Of a stretch of 64,000 nt of DNA, positions 36,293 to 44,392 are shown piece by piece. The notes under the pieces were generated by a model, which had not been told where the DNA came from, ran no database searches, and was given only the letters and a program-made list of their open reading frames with translations. A program made the translations under genes and the position numbers. How positions within the stretch are numbered: the first letter of the stretch is position 1; every line of letters begins with the position of its first letter. Source of the stretch: Geobacteraceae bacterium (GTDB lineage: Bacteria > Desulfobacterota > Desulfuromonadia > Geobacterales > Geobacteraceae); the NCBI GenBank assembly GCA_024281055.1, contig JAMXLF010000099.1, forward strand, positions 40,741 through 104,740. Direction: 5' to 3'.

Positions 36293-36697
36293 TCAGGCGC
36301 GGGGAATGACGTTCACCCGCACCCAGGCGACGATATCCTCCGTGGAGGTGCCGGGGGTGAAGACTTCCTTAACGCCGGCGGTCTTGAGCCCGGGGATGTC
36401 GTCGTCGGGGATGACGCCGCCGCCGAAGACAATGATGTCTTCGGCCTGTTTCTCCCGGAACAGCTCACAGACGCGGGGCAGCAGGGTATTATGCGCTCCC
36501 GACAGAATGGAAAGACCGACGCAGTCAACATCCTCCTGGATGGCTGCAGCGACGATCTGCTCCGGGGTCTGATGGAGGCCCGTGTAAATCACTTCGAACC
36601 CCGCATCCCTGAAGGCGCGGGCAATGATCTTCGCACCCCGGTCATGACCGTCCAGTCCGGGCTTTCCCACAAGCACTCGCAATTTCCTCTCTGACAT
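36293..36697 (-). CDS. Methylmalonyl-CoA mutase B12-binding (small) subunit
   Basis: 134 aa, the stand-alone cobalamin-binding domain. The base-on motif DxHxxG appears as GLDGHDRG at about residues 14-21; GLSILSGAH and [10 protein letters not shown] complete the fold. It binds adenosylcobalamin and pairs with a separate catalytic subunit, not in this window, to interconvert succinyl-CoA and methylmalonyl-CoA. GAGGAG lies upstream of the ATG. Confidence 0.93.
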   Translation of the reverse strand: MSERKLRVLVGKPGLDGHDRGAKIIARAFRDAGFEVIYTGLHQTPEQIVAAAIQEDVDCVGLSILSGAHNTLLPRVCELFREKQAEDIIVFGGGVIPDDDIPGLKTAGVKEVFTPGTSTEDIVAWVRVNVIPRA

Positions 36698-36723
36698 GGC
36701 TTCTCCTCGGAATGATAAAGTGA

Positions 36724-37257
36724 CTACTTTTCGATTCCCACTCGGGAAGGGATTCCCTTCCGGTAATAATGCTTGATTTCCCGCATCTCGGTAACCAGGT
36801 CGGCGGCGGCAATGATCCGCTCATCGGCATTCCTGCCGGTCAGCACCAGTTCTACATTCGCCGGCTTCCGCTCCATGAGGGCCAGTACCTCGTCGACGGT
36901 CACCAGACCAAAAGCCACGGCGCCGTTTACCTCATCAAGGATTACCAGGTCGTATTCGCCACCGCCCAAGGCCTTCCCGGCCAGCTCCAACGCTCCACGG
37001 GCCAGCCGTTTGTCCTCGGGATCGGGGTTGTCCCGGTTCACCCACCCTTCCCTGCCGGTCTGGATGATGGTCAGGAACGGTGCGAGCCGCGGAGCAGCCA
37101 GATGCTCACCATACGGACCGCCACCTTTCATGAACTGGATCATACAAACTTTGAGCTCCCGCCCGACAGCGCGCAGGGCAAGCCCGAGCGCGGCAGTGGT
37201 CTTCCCCTTGCCGTTGCCGGTATAAATCTGTATAAGCCCCTGTTCGAGTTTCATCAT
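36724..37257 (-). CDS. Cob(I)alamin adenosyltransferase (CobA/BtuR type)
   Basis: 177 aa from the ATG at 37257; the next codon is also ATG and a GTG at 37299 is possible. The P-loop is [19 protein letters not shown], and VILDEVNGA and [11 protein letters not shown] are conserved in the BtuR family. It adenosylates cob(I)alamin to make coenzyme B12, here probably for the methylmalonyl-CoA mutase encoded next. The 24-residue spacing and strand suggest one transcript with meaB. Confidence 0.93.
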   Translation of the reverse strand: MMKLEQGLIQIYTGNGKGKTTAALGLALRAVGRELKVCMIQFMKGGGPYGEHLAAPRLAPFLTIIQTGREGWVNRDNPDPEDKRLARGALELAGKALGGGEYDLVILDEVNGAVAFGLVTVDEVLALMERKPANVELVLTGRNADERIIAAADLVTEMREIKHYYRKGIPSRVGIEK

Positions 37258-37436
37258 CAAGCTCGTCGCGGTGAATGTTCCGGTTATCCGGAAATACACC
37301 CTTGTTTTAGCATGGGTAAAATTTGTCAGGGGGTGAATATAGCAACTCCGCTAAAGAGCTGTCAAGGTGAATTCGCCCACAAGAACAATCTTTTATCTTG
37401 AGTAAAAACTGTCCGTGCCGGCCGCTTTTTTACTGC

Positions 37437-37465
37437 TTGACAGGTGCGTCGCCATTTGCTATTTA
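37437..37465 (+). promoter_or_regulatory. Sigma-70 promoter of the tRNA-Val gene
   Basis: TTGACA (37437-37442), a 17-base spacer, and TATTTA (37460-37465). Predicted start is about 37472, seven bases before the mature tRNA. Confidence 0.75.
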
Positions 37466-37478
37466 CTAGGAATCAAAC

Positions 37479-37553
37479 GGGCGATTAGCTCAGCGGGAGA
37501 GCACTGCCTTCACACGGCAGGGGTCGCTGGTTCGAACCCAGCATCGCCCACCA
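37479..37553 (+). tRNA. tRNA-Val (anticodon CAC)
   Basis: 75 nt including the encoded CCA end. The acceptor stem GGGCGAT pairs with ATCGCCC, the anticodon stem CTGCC pairs with GGCAG around the loop TTCACAC, and the T arm is GCTGG-TTCGAAC-CCAGC. Anticodon CAC reads the valine codon GUG. A strong promoter and a terminator frame it as a single-gene unit. Confidence 0.96.
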
Positions 37554-37560
37554 TAAAATC

Positions 37561-37597
37561 AAGGGTTTAGCAACTAAATGCTAAACCCTTTATTTTT
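37561..37597 (+). terminator. Terminator of the tRNA-Val gene
   Basis: An 11-bp perfect stem, AAGGGTTTAGC / GCTAAACCCTT, around an 8-base loop, followed by TATTTTTG, 8 bases after the tRNA. Confidence 0.85.
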
Positions 37598-37618
37598 GAA
37601 TAAGCACACTTTAAGCAC

Positions 37619-37650
37619 AAAAGCCGATCCTTGACGGGACCGGCTTTTTT
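37619..37650. terminator. Bidirectional terminator hairpin, left copy of a similar pair
   Basis: AAGCCGATCC pairs with GGACCGGCTT, with one A-C mismatch, followed by six T on the plus strand and preceded by AAAA, so it can work on both strands. On the minus strand it would end the Cys-rich protein gene. A similar hairpin with the same mismatch is found at 38268. Confidence 0.75.
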
Positions 37651-37703
37651 CATTTCAGAGAGAACCAGCTCCCTGGAACGGGAAAGCCCACATCATTACC
37701 CTT

Positions 37704-38183
37704 CTAACGGCCGGGTAAAGGGATCGTGACTCCGGGAACCATTGGCGATGGCCCTGTGCCCTGGACTGGCGCACCCACGTTGCCCTGGGCGGGTATGCCC
37801 GCGTTGCCCTCTGCCGGTGTGCCCACATTGCCCTCTGCCGGTGTGCCCACGACCCTAATGGAACTCAAACACACTCCGCCGCTCGCAGCAGCATCGCCCC
37901 TACAAAGCTCCATATCGTAGTACCAGCACTGCGTAGCATAAGGGTTGACGACGCAGAATGGCGCAACGTTAGATGGCTGGCGTATTGCTGCTGAACTGAC
38001 GGCACAATATCCTTCAGTCCCGGAAACTGCACGGAAGCATTCTTGATAGGTGTAATACCAGCAATGTCTGCCATACGAGAATACCGCGCAGAACGGAGCT
38101 GCTGGGGCTGCTAGTGTGGAGTGAGCAAATGATAAGGCATAAGAAGCGAGAATCAGCCCAAATAGCATTTTCTTGGCTTTCAC
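37704..38183 (-). CDS. Secreted Cys-rich protein with two identical-spacing cysteine modules and an octapeptide tail
   Basis: 159 aa. A signal peptide ends around LSFAHSTLAA (about residue 26). Two modules have the same cysteine spacing: C32-x8-C41-x7-C49-x10-C60 and C77-x8-C86-x7-C94-x10-C105, each with CWYY after the second Cys position. The pattern resembles DUF3551, known mostly from rhizobia, whose function is unknown. Residues 112-143 are four octapeptides of the form VGTPAEGN, then a Pro/Gly-rich end. Eight cysteines suggest disulphides in the periplasm or outside the cell. It stands alone between two terminator-like hairpins next to the tRNA gene. Confidence 0.8.
   Translation of the reverse strand: MKAKKMLFGLILASYALSFAHSTLAAPAAPFCAVFSYGRHCWYYTYQECFRAVSGTEGYCAVSSAAIRQPSNVAPFCVVNPYATQCWYYDMELCRGDAAASGGVCLSSIRVVGTPAEGNVGTPAEGNAGIPAQGNVGAPVQGTGPSPMVPGVTIPLPGR
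37755..37850 (-). repeat. Four 24-bp in-frame tandem repeats
   Basis: The units encode VGTPAEGN, VGTPAEGN, AGIPAQGN and VGAPVQGT. The first two, at the higher coordinates, are nearly identical in DNA and the others have drifted. Copy number is likely to vary by slippage. Confidence 0.85.
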
Positions 38184-38267
38184 GTCGAGCTCCCTTCGCT
38201 GTCTAGATTATAAAACCCACAATAATTTCATTACGTCAAGATAGCAGAAAGTCAAGGCGTCATATTG

Positions 38268-38293
38268 AGCCGATCTTTCGGACCGGCTTTTTT
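38268..38293 (+). terminator. Terminator-like hairpin, right copy of a similar pair
   Basis: AGCCGATC and GGACCGGCT pair with one A-C mismatch, followed by seven or more T. No plus-strand gene ends just before it, which makes its role unclear. Confidence 0.6.
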
Positions 38294-38422
38294 TCTCGGC
38301 TTGGAATCCAGCCGCCACACCACACCACCCTCAGTGAGTGATCCGCCAATCCGCTTTCTGCGTCCCCTCCCCTCTCCAGAGAAGCCAGTCGAGTCCCTGA
38401 GTTGCCAGATTTGTTGCCCCCA

Positions 38423-38450
38423 TTGTTTTGTCGTCTATACTGAGTATAAA
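38423..38450 (+). promoter_or_regulatory. Predicted fadE operon promoter with overlapping operator palindrome
   Basis: A sigma-70-like TTGTTT (38423) - 16 bases - TATAAA (38445). The perfect palindrome TATACTGAGTATA (38436-38448) overlaps the -10 element and lies 47 bases before the fadE ATG. It is placed where a repressor would block transcription, for example a TetR/FadR-type regulator of fatty-acid use. No regulator gene is adjacent. Confidence 0.5.
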
Positions 38451-38494
38451 GACATGCACATTCCGACGAGACAGGGCGAGGGACAGGAGAAACT

Positions 38495-40897
38495 ATGCTG
38501 TTCGTCATACTGGTGGCGACAATATGGCTGCTGGCCTTTTTCCGGGCGAAACTGGCAGCCTGGACCGGGGCGTTCGCGCTCCTGCTGGGGCTCTGGACCT
38601 TCTTCAGCGGTCAATACACTGGCATCTGGTGGCTCCCCTGGATCGTCTTCGCGGCACTGGCAGTCGTCGTCAACATCCCTTCCCTGCGCCGCTGTCTCAT
38701 CATGAAGCCGCTCCGGTCCCGGCTCAGAGAGATGCTCCCTCCCCTCTCCCGCACGGAACGGGAGGCGCTGGAAGCGGGAACGGTCTGGTGGGACGGCGAA
38801 CTTTTCAGCGGGAACCCGGCATGGGAGAAACTCATTGCCCTGCCGCCGCCACTGTTGACACCCGAAGAAGAGGCCTTCCTCACCGGCCCGGTGGAGGAAC
38901 TCTGCCGGATGCTCGACGACTTGCGGATCGTCACCGAACTCCGCGACCTCCCGCCCGAGGTATGGCGGTTCCTCAAGGAGAAGGGCTTTTTTGGCATGAT
39001 CATACCTCGGGAGAACGGCGGGCTCGGCTTCTCCGCCCTCGCCCATTCCCGGGTGATCATGAAGATCGCCAGCCGCAGCGTCACGGCAGCGGTGACGGTT
39101 ATGGTCCCCAATTCCCTCGGACCGGCCGAGCTGCTGCTCCGCTACGGAACGGAGGCGCAGAAGGAGTACTACCTGCCCCGCCTGGCCCGGGGAGAGGAAG
39201 TACCCTGCTTTGCCCTGACCGGCCCCGAAGCGGGGAGCGACGCCGCTTCCATCCCCGACACCGGTATCGTCTGCAGGGGATCATTACGCGGGAAAGAGGT
39301 CGTCGGGATCAGACTTGCCTGGGAAAAGCGCTACATTACTCTCGGCCCGGTGGCCACGGTCATTGGCCTCGCGTTCAGGCTTCTCGACCCGGAACATCTT
39401 CTGGGCAACGATGACGCACCCGGCATCACCCTGGCGCTCGTTCCCGTGGACACCCCCGGGATCACCATCGGCACCCGCCACGACCCCCTCGGCATACCGT
39501 TCCAGAACGGCCCCAACAAGGGAGCTGACGTCTTCATCCCCCTCGACTGGGTCATCGGCAGCAAGGCCGGGGTTGGCCAAGGGTGGCAGATGCTCATGGA
39601 GAGCCTTGCTGCTGGCCGCTCCATTTCCCTCCCGGCCCTGAGTACCGGAGGCGCAAAGTTCGTTGCACGGGTAGCCGGCGCCCATGCACGGGTCCGCCGC
39701 CAGTTCCGTCTCCCCATCGGCCGCTTCGAAGGAGTCGCGGAGGCGCTGGCGCGGATCGCCGGAAATACCTACCTCATGGACGCCGCGCGCGAGATGACCT
39801 GCGCAGCCGTCGACCGGGGGGAGCGGCCAGCTGTCCTCTCTGCCATCGTAAAGTACCATTCCACCGAACGGCTGCGCCGGGCGGTGAACGACGGCATGGA
39901 CGTTTTCGGGGGAAGCGGCATCTGTCTCGGCCCGCACAACCTGCTCGGCCGGCTCTACAAGGCGGCGCCAATTGGCATCACCGTCGAGGGCGCCAATATC
40001 CTCACCCGCTCCATGATCATCTTCGGGCAGGGGGTGATACGCTGCCATCCCTACGTACTCCAGGAAATGAGCGCCGCTGTCAATCCCGACACCGACCGCG
40101 GTCTGGTGGACTTCGACCGTCTCATCGGCGACCATATCGCGTTTACTTTGAACAATGCGGCCAGGACTTTCTTCTTCGCCATGACTGGGGGGCGCCTGGC
40201 AAAGGCCCCTCCGGGGCCGATGCAACGCTATTTTCAGACAGTGACGCGCCTCAGCGCGGCCTTTGCCGTAACCGCCGACATCGCACTCCTAACCCTCGGA
40301 GGCACGCTGAAACGGCGAGAAAGCCTTTCGGGGCGTCTGGCGGACATCCTGAGCCATCTTTATCTTGCTTCCGCGCTCCTCAAGAGGTTCGAAGAGCGTG
40401 AGTGGCCGGCGGACGAAGAACCGCTCGTACGGTGGGGTTGCGAGGACTGCTTTCATCGGATCCAGGAGAGCTTTACCGGCCTTTTCAGGAATCTGCCTTT
40501 CCGCCCGGCAGCCTGGCTGCTGAGGCTGATCGTGTTTCCCCGCGGCCGTCCCTTTGCCGGGCCGCTGGACCGCCTCAGTCAACAGGTCGCCGGCGTTCTC
40601 CTGGAGCCTTCCCCGGTTCGCGACCGGCTGACCGACGGGCTCTTTCTGCCGGCCGCACCTGACGAGCCCCTAGCCAGGCTCGAAAATGCCCTGGCCAGGG
40701 TGATCGCCGCCGAGCCGGTAGAACAGAAACTGCGCGACGCGGTGAAGGAGGGGAAACTGAAACGACTCCCCGATGACCAGCTGCTGTCGGCTGGCGTTCA
40801 AGAGGGGGTGATCACCCCGGCGGAGGAAGAGACCGTGCGGCTCGCCCTGGCGGCTCGCCGGGAGGCGACCCGGGTGGATGATTTTCCACACCTTTGA
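38495..40897 (+). CDS. fadE: FadE-type acyl-CoA dehydrogenase
   Basis: 800 aa, close to E. coli FadE (about 814). Two to three N-terminal membrane helices (about 1-60) anchor it. The dehydrogenase core runs from about 120, with FALTGPEAGSDAASIPD near 238 (flavin site) and VEGANILTRSMIIFGQG near 500. The C-terminal third is the DUF1974 domain typical of FadE. It carries out the first oxidation of fatty acyl-CoA with FAD. AGGAG precedes the ATG. It is the first gene of a plus-strand lipid-degradation operon. Confidence 0.93.
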   Translation: MLFVILVATIWLLAFFRAKLAAWTGAFALLLGLWTFFSGQYTGIWWLPWIVFAALAVVVNIPSLRRCLIMKPLRSRLREMLPPLSRTEREALEAGTVWWDGELFSGNPAWEKLIALPPPLLTPEEEAFLTGPVEELCRMLDDLRIVTELRDLPPEVWRFLKEKGFFGMIIPRENGGLGFSALAHSRVIMKIASRSVTAAVTVMVPNSLGPAELLLRYGTEAQKEYYLPRLARGEEVPCFALTGPEAGSDAASIPDTGIVCRGSLRGKEVVGIRLAWEKRYITLGPVATVIGLAFRLLDPEHLLGNDDAPGITLALVPVDTPGITIGTRHDPLGIPFQNGPNKGADVFIPLDWVIGSKAGVGQGWQMLMESLAAGRSISLPALSTGGAKFVARVAGAHARVRRQFRLPIGRFEGVAEALARIAGNTYLMDAAREMTCAAVDRGERPAVLSAIVKYHSTERLRRAVNDGMDVFGGSGICLGPHNLLGRLYKAAPIGITVEGANILTRSMIIFGQGVIRCHPYVLQEMSAAVNPDTDRGLVDFDRLIGDHIAFTLNNAARTFFFAMTGGRLAKAPPGPMQRYFQTVTRLSAAFAVTADIALLTLGGTLKRRESLSGRLADILSHLYLASALLKRFEEREWPADEEPLVRWGCEDCFHRIQESFTGLFRNLPFRPAAWLLRLIVFPRGRPFAGPLDRLSQQVAGVLLEPSPVRDRLTDGLFLPAAPDEPLARLENALARVIAAEPVEQKLRDAVKEGKLKRLPDDQLLSAGVQEGVITPAEEETVRLALAARREATRVDDFPHL

Positions 40898-41016
40898 AAG
40901 GGAAATTCCAAATCACAAATCCCAAAATCCAAAAAAATTCGCATGTTCCTGGCATTTGGAGTTTGTTTGAGATTTGGTGCTTGGAATTTGGTATTTTGCA
41001 AACTTGAGGGGATCCA
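40898..41016. repeat. AT-rich intergenic inverted repeat between fadE and the thiolase gene
   Basis: The arm starting AAATTCCAAATCACAAATCC at 40905 and the region ending near 40992, whose complement starts AAATTCCAAGCACCAAATCT, match at about 19 of 24 bases. Base composition is far more AT-rich than the flanking genes. I recognise this style of CCAAAT-rich element as a dispersed intergenic repeat in Geobacter-like genomes. Confidence 0.6.
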
Positions 41017-42342
41017 ATGTCGCGTACTGAAGCTTACAAATCGGGCAGGCCGGTCTACATCGTCGACGGCAATCGCACCCCCTTCCTCAAGGCACGCGGG
41101 GTGCCAGGGCCATTCAGCGCGGCTGACCTGGCCGTGGCAGCCGGCAGGGCGCTTCTGCTGCGCCAGCCGTTCGAGGCCAACGAACTGGACGAGGTCATCC
41201 TCGGCTGCATCATTCCCGGTCCTGACGAGGCGAACATCGCCCGTGTCGTTTCCCTGCGCCTCGGCTGCGGCAAGAGTGTTCCCGCATGGACCGTGCAACG
41301 CAACTGTGGTTCCGGCATGCAGGCGATCGATGCGGCCGCCATGGACATCGCCCATGGCCGTTCTGACCTGGTTCTTGCCGGGGGTACCGAGGCGATGAGC
41401 CACGCGCCGGTCCTCCTGAACAACGCCATGGTGAACCTTCTCGGTGAATGGAGCCACGCAGGGACCACCTGGAAGCGGCTGCGCCTCATCAGCCGGCTGC
41501 GCCCCCCCCATTTCCGGCCGGTTATCGGCCTGATCCATGGTCTGACCGATCCGATCGTTGGACTTTCCATGGGGCAAACCGCGGAAGAACTTGCGCACCG
41601 TTTCCGGATCAGCCGCGAACGGATGGATGCCTTTGCCCTGGAGAGCCACCGGCGCCTGGCGGGGGCACAGGATGGGGGAAAGCTCACCGAGATCTCCCCC
41701 ATCTATGATACCGACGGCACGTTCTTCGACCATGACGAGGGAGTTCGCCGGGACACCGACATGGCTGGCCTCGCCAGGCTCAAGCCGGCCTTCGACCGTC
41801 CCTTCGGCATGGTTACGGCGGGAAACAGTGCCCAGATAACCGACGGCGCAGCCTGGCTGCTCCTGGCAAGTGCTTCGGCAGTGGAACGTCACAAGCTGCC
41901 GGTCCTGGGAAGGATCGTCGACTGTCAGTGGGTCGGCGTGGAACCGGGCCAGATGGGACTCGGGCCGGTGCACGCCATGGCGCCGATCATGAATCGGCAA
42001 GGGCTTGCCACTGGAGAGATTGACTTCTTGGAGATTAACGAAGCCTTCGCCGCCCAGGTCCTCGCCTGCCTGGAGGCGTGGCAGAGCCCCGAGTACTGCC
42101 GCGACGAGCTGGGGCTCGACGCCCCCTTCGCGCCCATCGACCCGGAGCGGCTCAACGTGGACGGCGGCGCAGTTGCCATCGGCCACCCGGTGGGAACGAG
42201 CGGCGCCCGGATCGTCCTCCACCTCCTCCATGTCCTGCAACGGCACGATGGCCGGAGGGGGATGGCGAGCCTCTGCATCGGCGGCGGCCAGGGGGGTGCC
42301 ATGCTGATCGAGCGGGTCGAGGGGGTTCACCATGGCACCTGA
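41017..42342 (+). CDS. fadI: Acetyl-CoA acyltransferase (thiolase, FadI-like)
   Basis: 441 aa, the length of FadI rather than of FadA (about 390). The acyl-binding Cys is in RNCGSGMQAID near residue 96, NEAFAAQ is followed by GHPVGTSGARI with the catalytic His near 388, and the second Cys is in CIGGGQGGAML near 419. It cleaves 3-ketoacyl-CoA to acetyl-CoA. It overlaps the next gene by 11 bases, as fadI and fadJ do in E. coli. Confidence 0.92.
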   Translation: MSRTEAYKSGRPVYIVDGNRTPFLKARGVPGPFSAADLAVAAGRALLLRQPFEANELDEVILGCIIPGPDEANIARVVSLRLGCGKSVPAWTVQRNCGSGMQAIDAAAMDIAHGRSDLVLAGGTEAMSHAPVLLNNAMVNLLGEWSHAGTTWKRLRLISRLRPPHFRPVIGLIHGLTDPIVGLSMGQTAEELAHRFRISRERMDAFALESHRRLAGAQDGGKLTEISPIYDTDGTFFDHDEGVRRDTDMAGLARLKPAFDRPFGMVTAGNSAQITDGAAWLLLASASAVERHKLPVLGRIVDCQWVGVEPGQMGLGPVHAMAPIMNRQGLATGEIDFLEINEAFAAQVLACLEAWQSPEYCRDELGLDAPFAPIDPERLNVDGGAVAIGHPVGTSGARIVLHLLHVLQRHDGRRGMASLCIGGGQGGAMLIERVEGVHHGT

Positions 42343-44392
42343 CGCCAAATCATGCCGCCATTGGCGGCTCGAACAGGACAGCGACGGCATAGCCTGGCTT
42401 ACCTTCGACCGGGCTGGGAGGAGTGCCAACAGCATGTCCCGGGAGACACTTGAAGAGCTGGCCGACCTCCTCGTGGAGGTCAGCCGGCGGCAGTCGGCTG
42501 GCCTCGTGATCCGTTCCGGCAAGGAAAGCGGCTTCATCGCCGGGGCGGACGTTAACGAGTTCACGGGCCTGACCGGCACCGACCAGGCCCTGACCCTCAT
42601 CGAACGGGGCCAGACTATCCTCGGACAGATCGAAGCGCTCACCATACCTACCCTCGCTCTCATCCACGGGTTCTGCCTGGGGGGCGGCCTGGAACTGGCC
42701 CTCGCCTGCCGCTACCGGATAGCCACCGACGCGCCGGCAACCCGGCTCGGTTTCCCCGAGGTGAAACTGGGGATTCATCCAGGCTTCGGGGGAACCGTCC
42801 ACCTCACCCGGCTCGTCGGGCCCCTGGCAGCCCTCGACATGATACTGACCGGCCGGAGCATCGATGCACGAAGGGCCCGGGCAATCGGTCTGGCGGATTA
42901 CACCGTGCCCGAGCGCCACCTGGAAAATGCCGCCCGGGCGATGATCCGCCATTCTCCTTCACCCGCGACGCCCGGCTTCGTGCGTTCGCTCCCCGGAATG
43001 TGGTTTATGCGGCTTCTCTTCGCCGCCTACCTGCGGCGCAAGATCGCCAAGAGGGCCGATGAGAACCACTACCCCGCCCCCTTTGCGGTCATCGACCTCT
43101 GGGAACGTTTCGGCGGCGACCCGACAGGCATGCTCGCGGAAGAGGCCCGATCCGTCGCAAGACTCATCACAGGCTCCTCCGCCCGTAATCTCATCCGGGT
43201 CTTTCTCCTTCAGGAAAGGCTGAAATCCATCGGCCGCCAAGGTTCTTCCGTCCCCCGTCACGTACACGTGGTCGGCGGCGGGACGATGGGTGGAGACATC
43301 GCTGCCTGGTGCGCCATGCAGGGGCTGCGGGTGACCGTACAGGACATCGATCACCAACGCCTGGCAGGCGTGGTCGCTCGGGGAGCAAGGCTTTTCCGGC
43401 ATAACCTTCGGGACCCGCGTCGAGTCGAGGCGGCTCTCGACCGCCTCATTCCCGACCTGCGGGGAGACGGCCTACCCCGGGCGGACGTCGTCATCGAGGC
43501 TATTGTCGAGGATGTCGCAGCCAAACAGGAGCTCTTCCGCCAGATTGAGCCACGCCTGAAGCCGGATGCCTTTATCGCCACCAACACGTCGAGCATCCCC
43601 ATCGAGGAACTGGCAGGAACACTGGCGCGCCCCGACCGACTGGTGGGACTCCATTTCTTCAACCCCGTGCCCAAAATGGAACTGGTGGAGGTGGTACGGG
43701 GAACTGCCAGCGCCCCGGAGACGGTTGCCCGGGCGACCGCCTTTGCCGGCGCCATCGGACGCCTGCCGTTGCCGGTCTCGAGCTCACCCGGTTTTCTCGT
43801 CAATCGCATCCTTATGCCCTACCTTCTGGAAGCCGTCATCATGGAGGCGGAAGGGATTCCAGCCGCGGCAATCGACCGGGCGGCCGTTGAGTTCGGAATG
43901 CCCATGGGCCCCCTTCTTCTCGCCGATACCGTCGGACTCGACATCTGTCTGGCGGTGGCAGGAATTCTCGCCGCCCGCTTCGGCACCGAGGTGCCTCAAA
44001 GACTGGCGGCGCTGGTTTCCGTCGGCCATCTCGGGAAAAAAAGCGGCCGCGGCTTTTACACCTATGCGGGGGACAAACCGGTCGTTAGCGAAAAGAACGA
44101 GAAAGGACCAGCGAGAAACGAGCTGGAAGAGCGGCTCGTGTTGCGACTTCTCAACGAAGCGTTGGCGTGCCTTCGGGAAAAGGTGGTGACCGATGGTGAC
44201 CTCCTGGATGCAGGGGTGGTTTTCGGCACCGGATTTGCCCCATTTCGAGGCGGGCCGCTGCACCATATCCGCAACGAAGGGATCGGGCGCCTGCATGAGC
44301 GACTGAAGAGACTGGAGGAGCGCTATGGCGAGCGCTTTGCGCCGGACGCGGGCTGGCAGGAACTGCTGTTGGAAGAAAAAGAGTCGCCATGA
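42332..44392 (+). CDS. fadJ: Enoyl-CoA hydratase / 3-hydroxyacyl-CoA dehydrogenase (FadJ-like)
   Basis: 686 aa. The N-terminal crotonase domain has GADVNEFTG (about 70) and HGFCLGGGLELALACRY (about 110), with FPEVKLGIHPGFGG. The central NAD-binding domain starts at VHVVGGGTMGGDIAAW (about 310), then NTSSIPIEELA and GLHFFNPVPKMELVEVV. The C-terminal dehydrogenase domains have SPGFLVNRIL. With FadI it forms the hydration, oxidation and thiolysis complex of beta-oxidation. It overlaps the acyl-CoA synthetase start by 4 bases. Confidence 0.93.
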   Translation: MAPDAKSCRHWRLEQDSDGIAWLTFDRAGRSANSMSRETLEELADLLVEVSRRQSAGLVIRSGKESGFIAGADVNEFTGLTGTDQALTLIERGQTILGQIEALTIPTLALIHGFCLGGGLELALACRYRIATDAPATRLGFPEVKLGIHPGFGGTVHLTRLVGPLAALDMILTGRSIDARRARAIGLADYTVPERHLENAARAMIRHSPSPATPGFVRSLPGMWFMRLLFAAYLRRKIAKRADENHYPAPFAVIDLWERFGGDPTGMLAEEARSVARLITGSSARNLIRVFLLQERLKSIGRQGSSVPRHVHVVGGGTMGGDIAAWCAMQGLRVTVQDIDHQRLAGVVARGARLFRHNLRDPRRVEAALDRLIPDLRGDGLPRADVVIEAIVEDVAAKQELFRQIEPRLKPDAFIATNTSSIPIEELAGTLARPDRLVGLHFFNPVPKMELVEVVRGTASAPETVARATAFAGAIGRLPLPVSSSPGFLVNRILMPYLLEAVIMEAEGIPAAAIDRAAVEFGMPMGPLLLADTVGLDICLAVAGILAARFGTEVPQRLAALVSVGHLGKKSGRGFYTYAGDKPVVSEKNEKGPARNELEERLVLRLLNEALACLREKVVTDGDLLDAGVVFGTGFAPFRGGPLHHIRNEGIGRLHERLKRLEERYGERFAPDAGWQELLLEEKESP

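Larger units (their letters stand above)
38184..38494. other. Intergenic region between the Cys-rich gene and fadE
   Basis: No convincing gene. It holds the upstream region of the Cys-rich gene, a terminator-like hairpin near 38268, and the predicted fadE promoter with an overlapping palindrome near 38436. Open frames across it show no start signal or recognisable domain. Confidence 0.6.

Noticed and set aside
37479..37650. Phage or island attachment site at tRNA-Val
   Set aside because: tRNA genes are common integration sites and similar hairpins follow, but I found no integrase and no repeat of the tRNA 3' end in the window.
40798..42663. 621-codon minus-strand open frame opposite fadE end and thiolase
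   Set aside because: It crosses the AT-rich repeat and two good genes; no domain seen.
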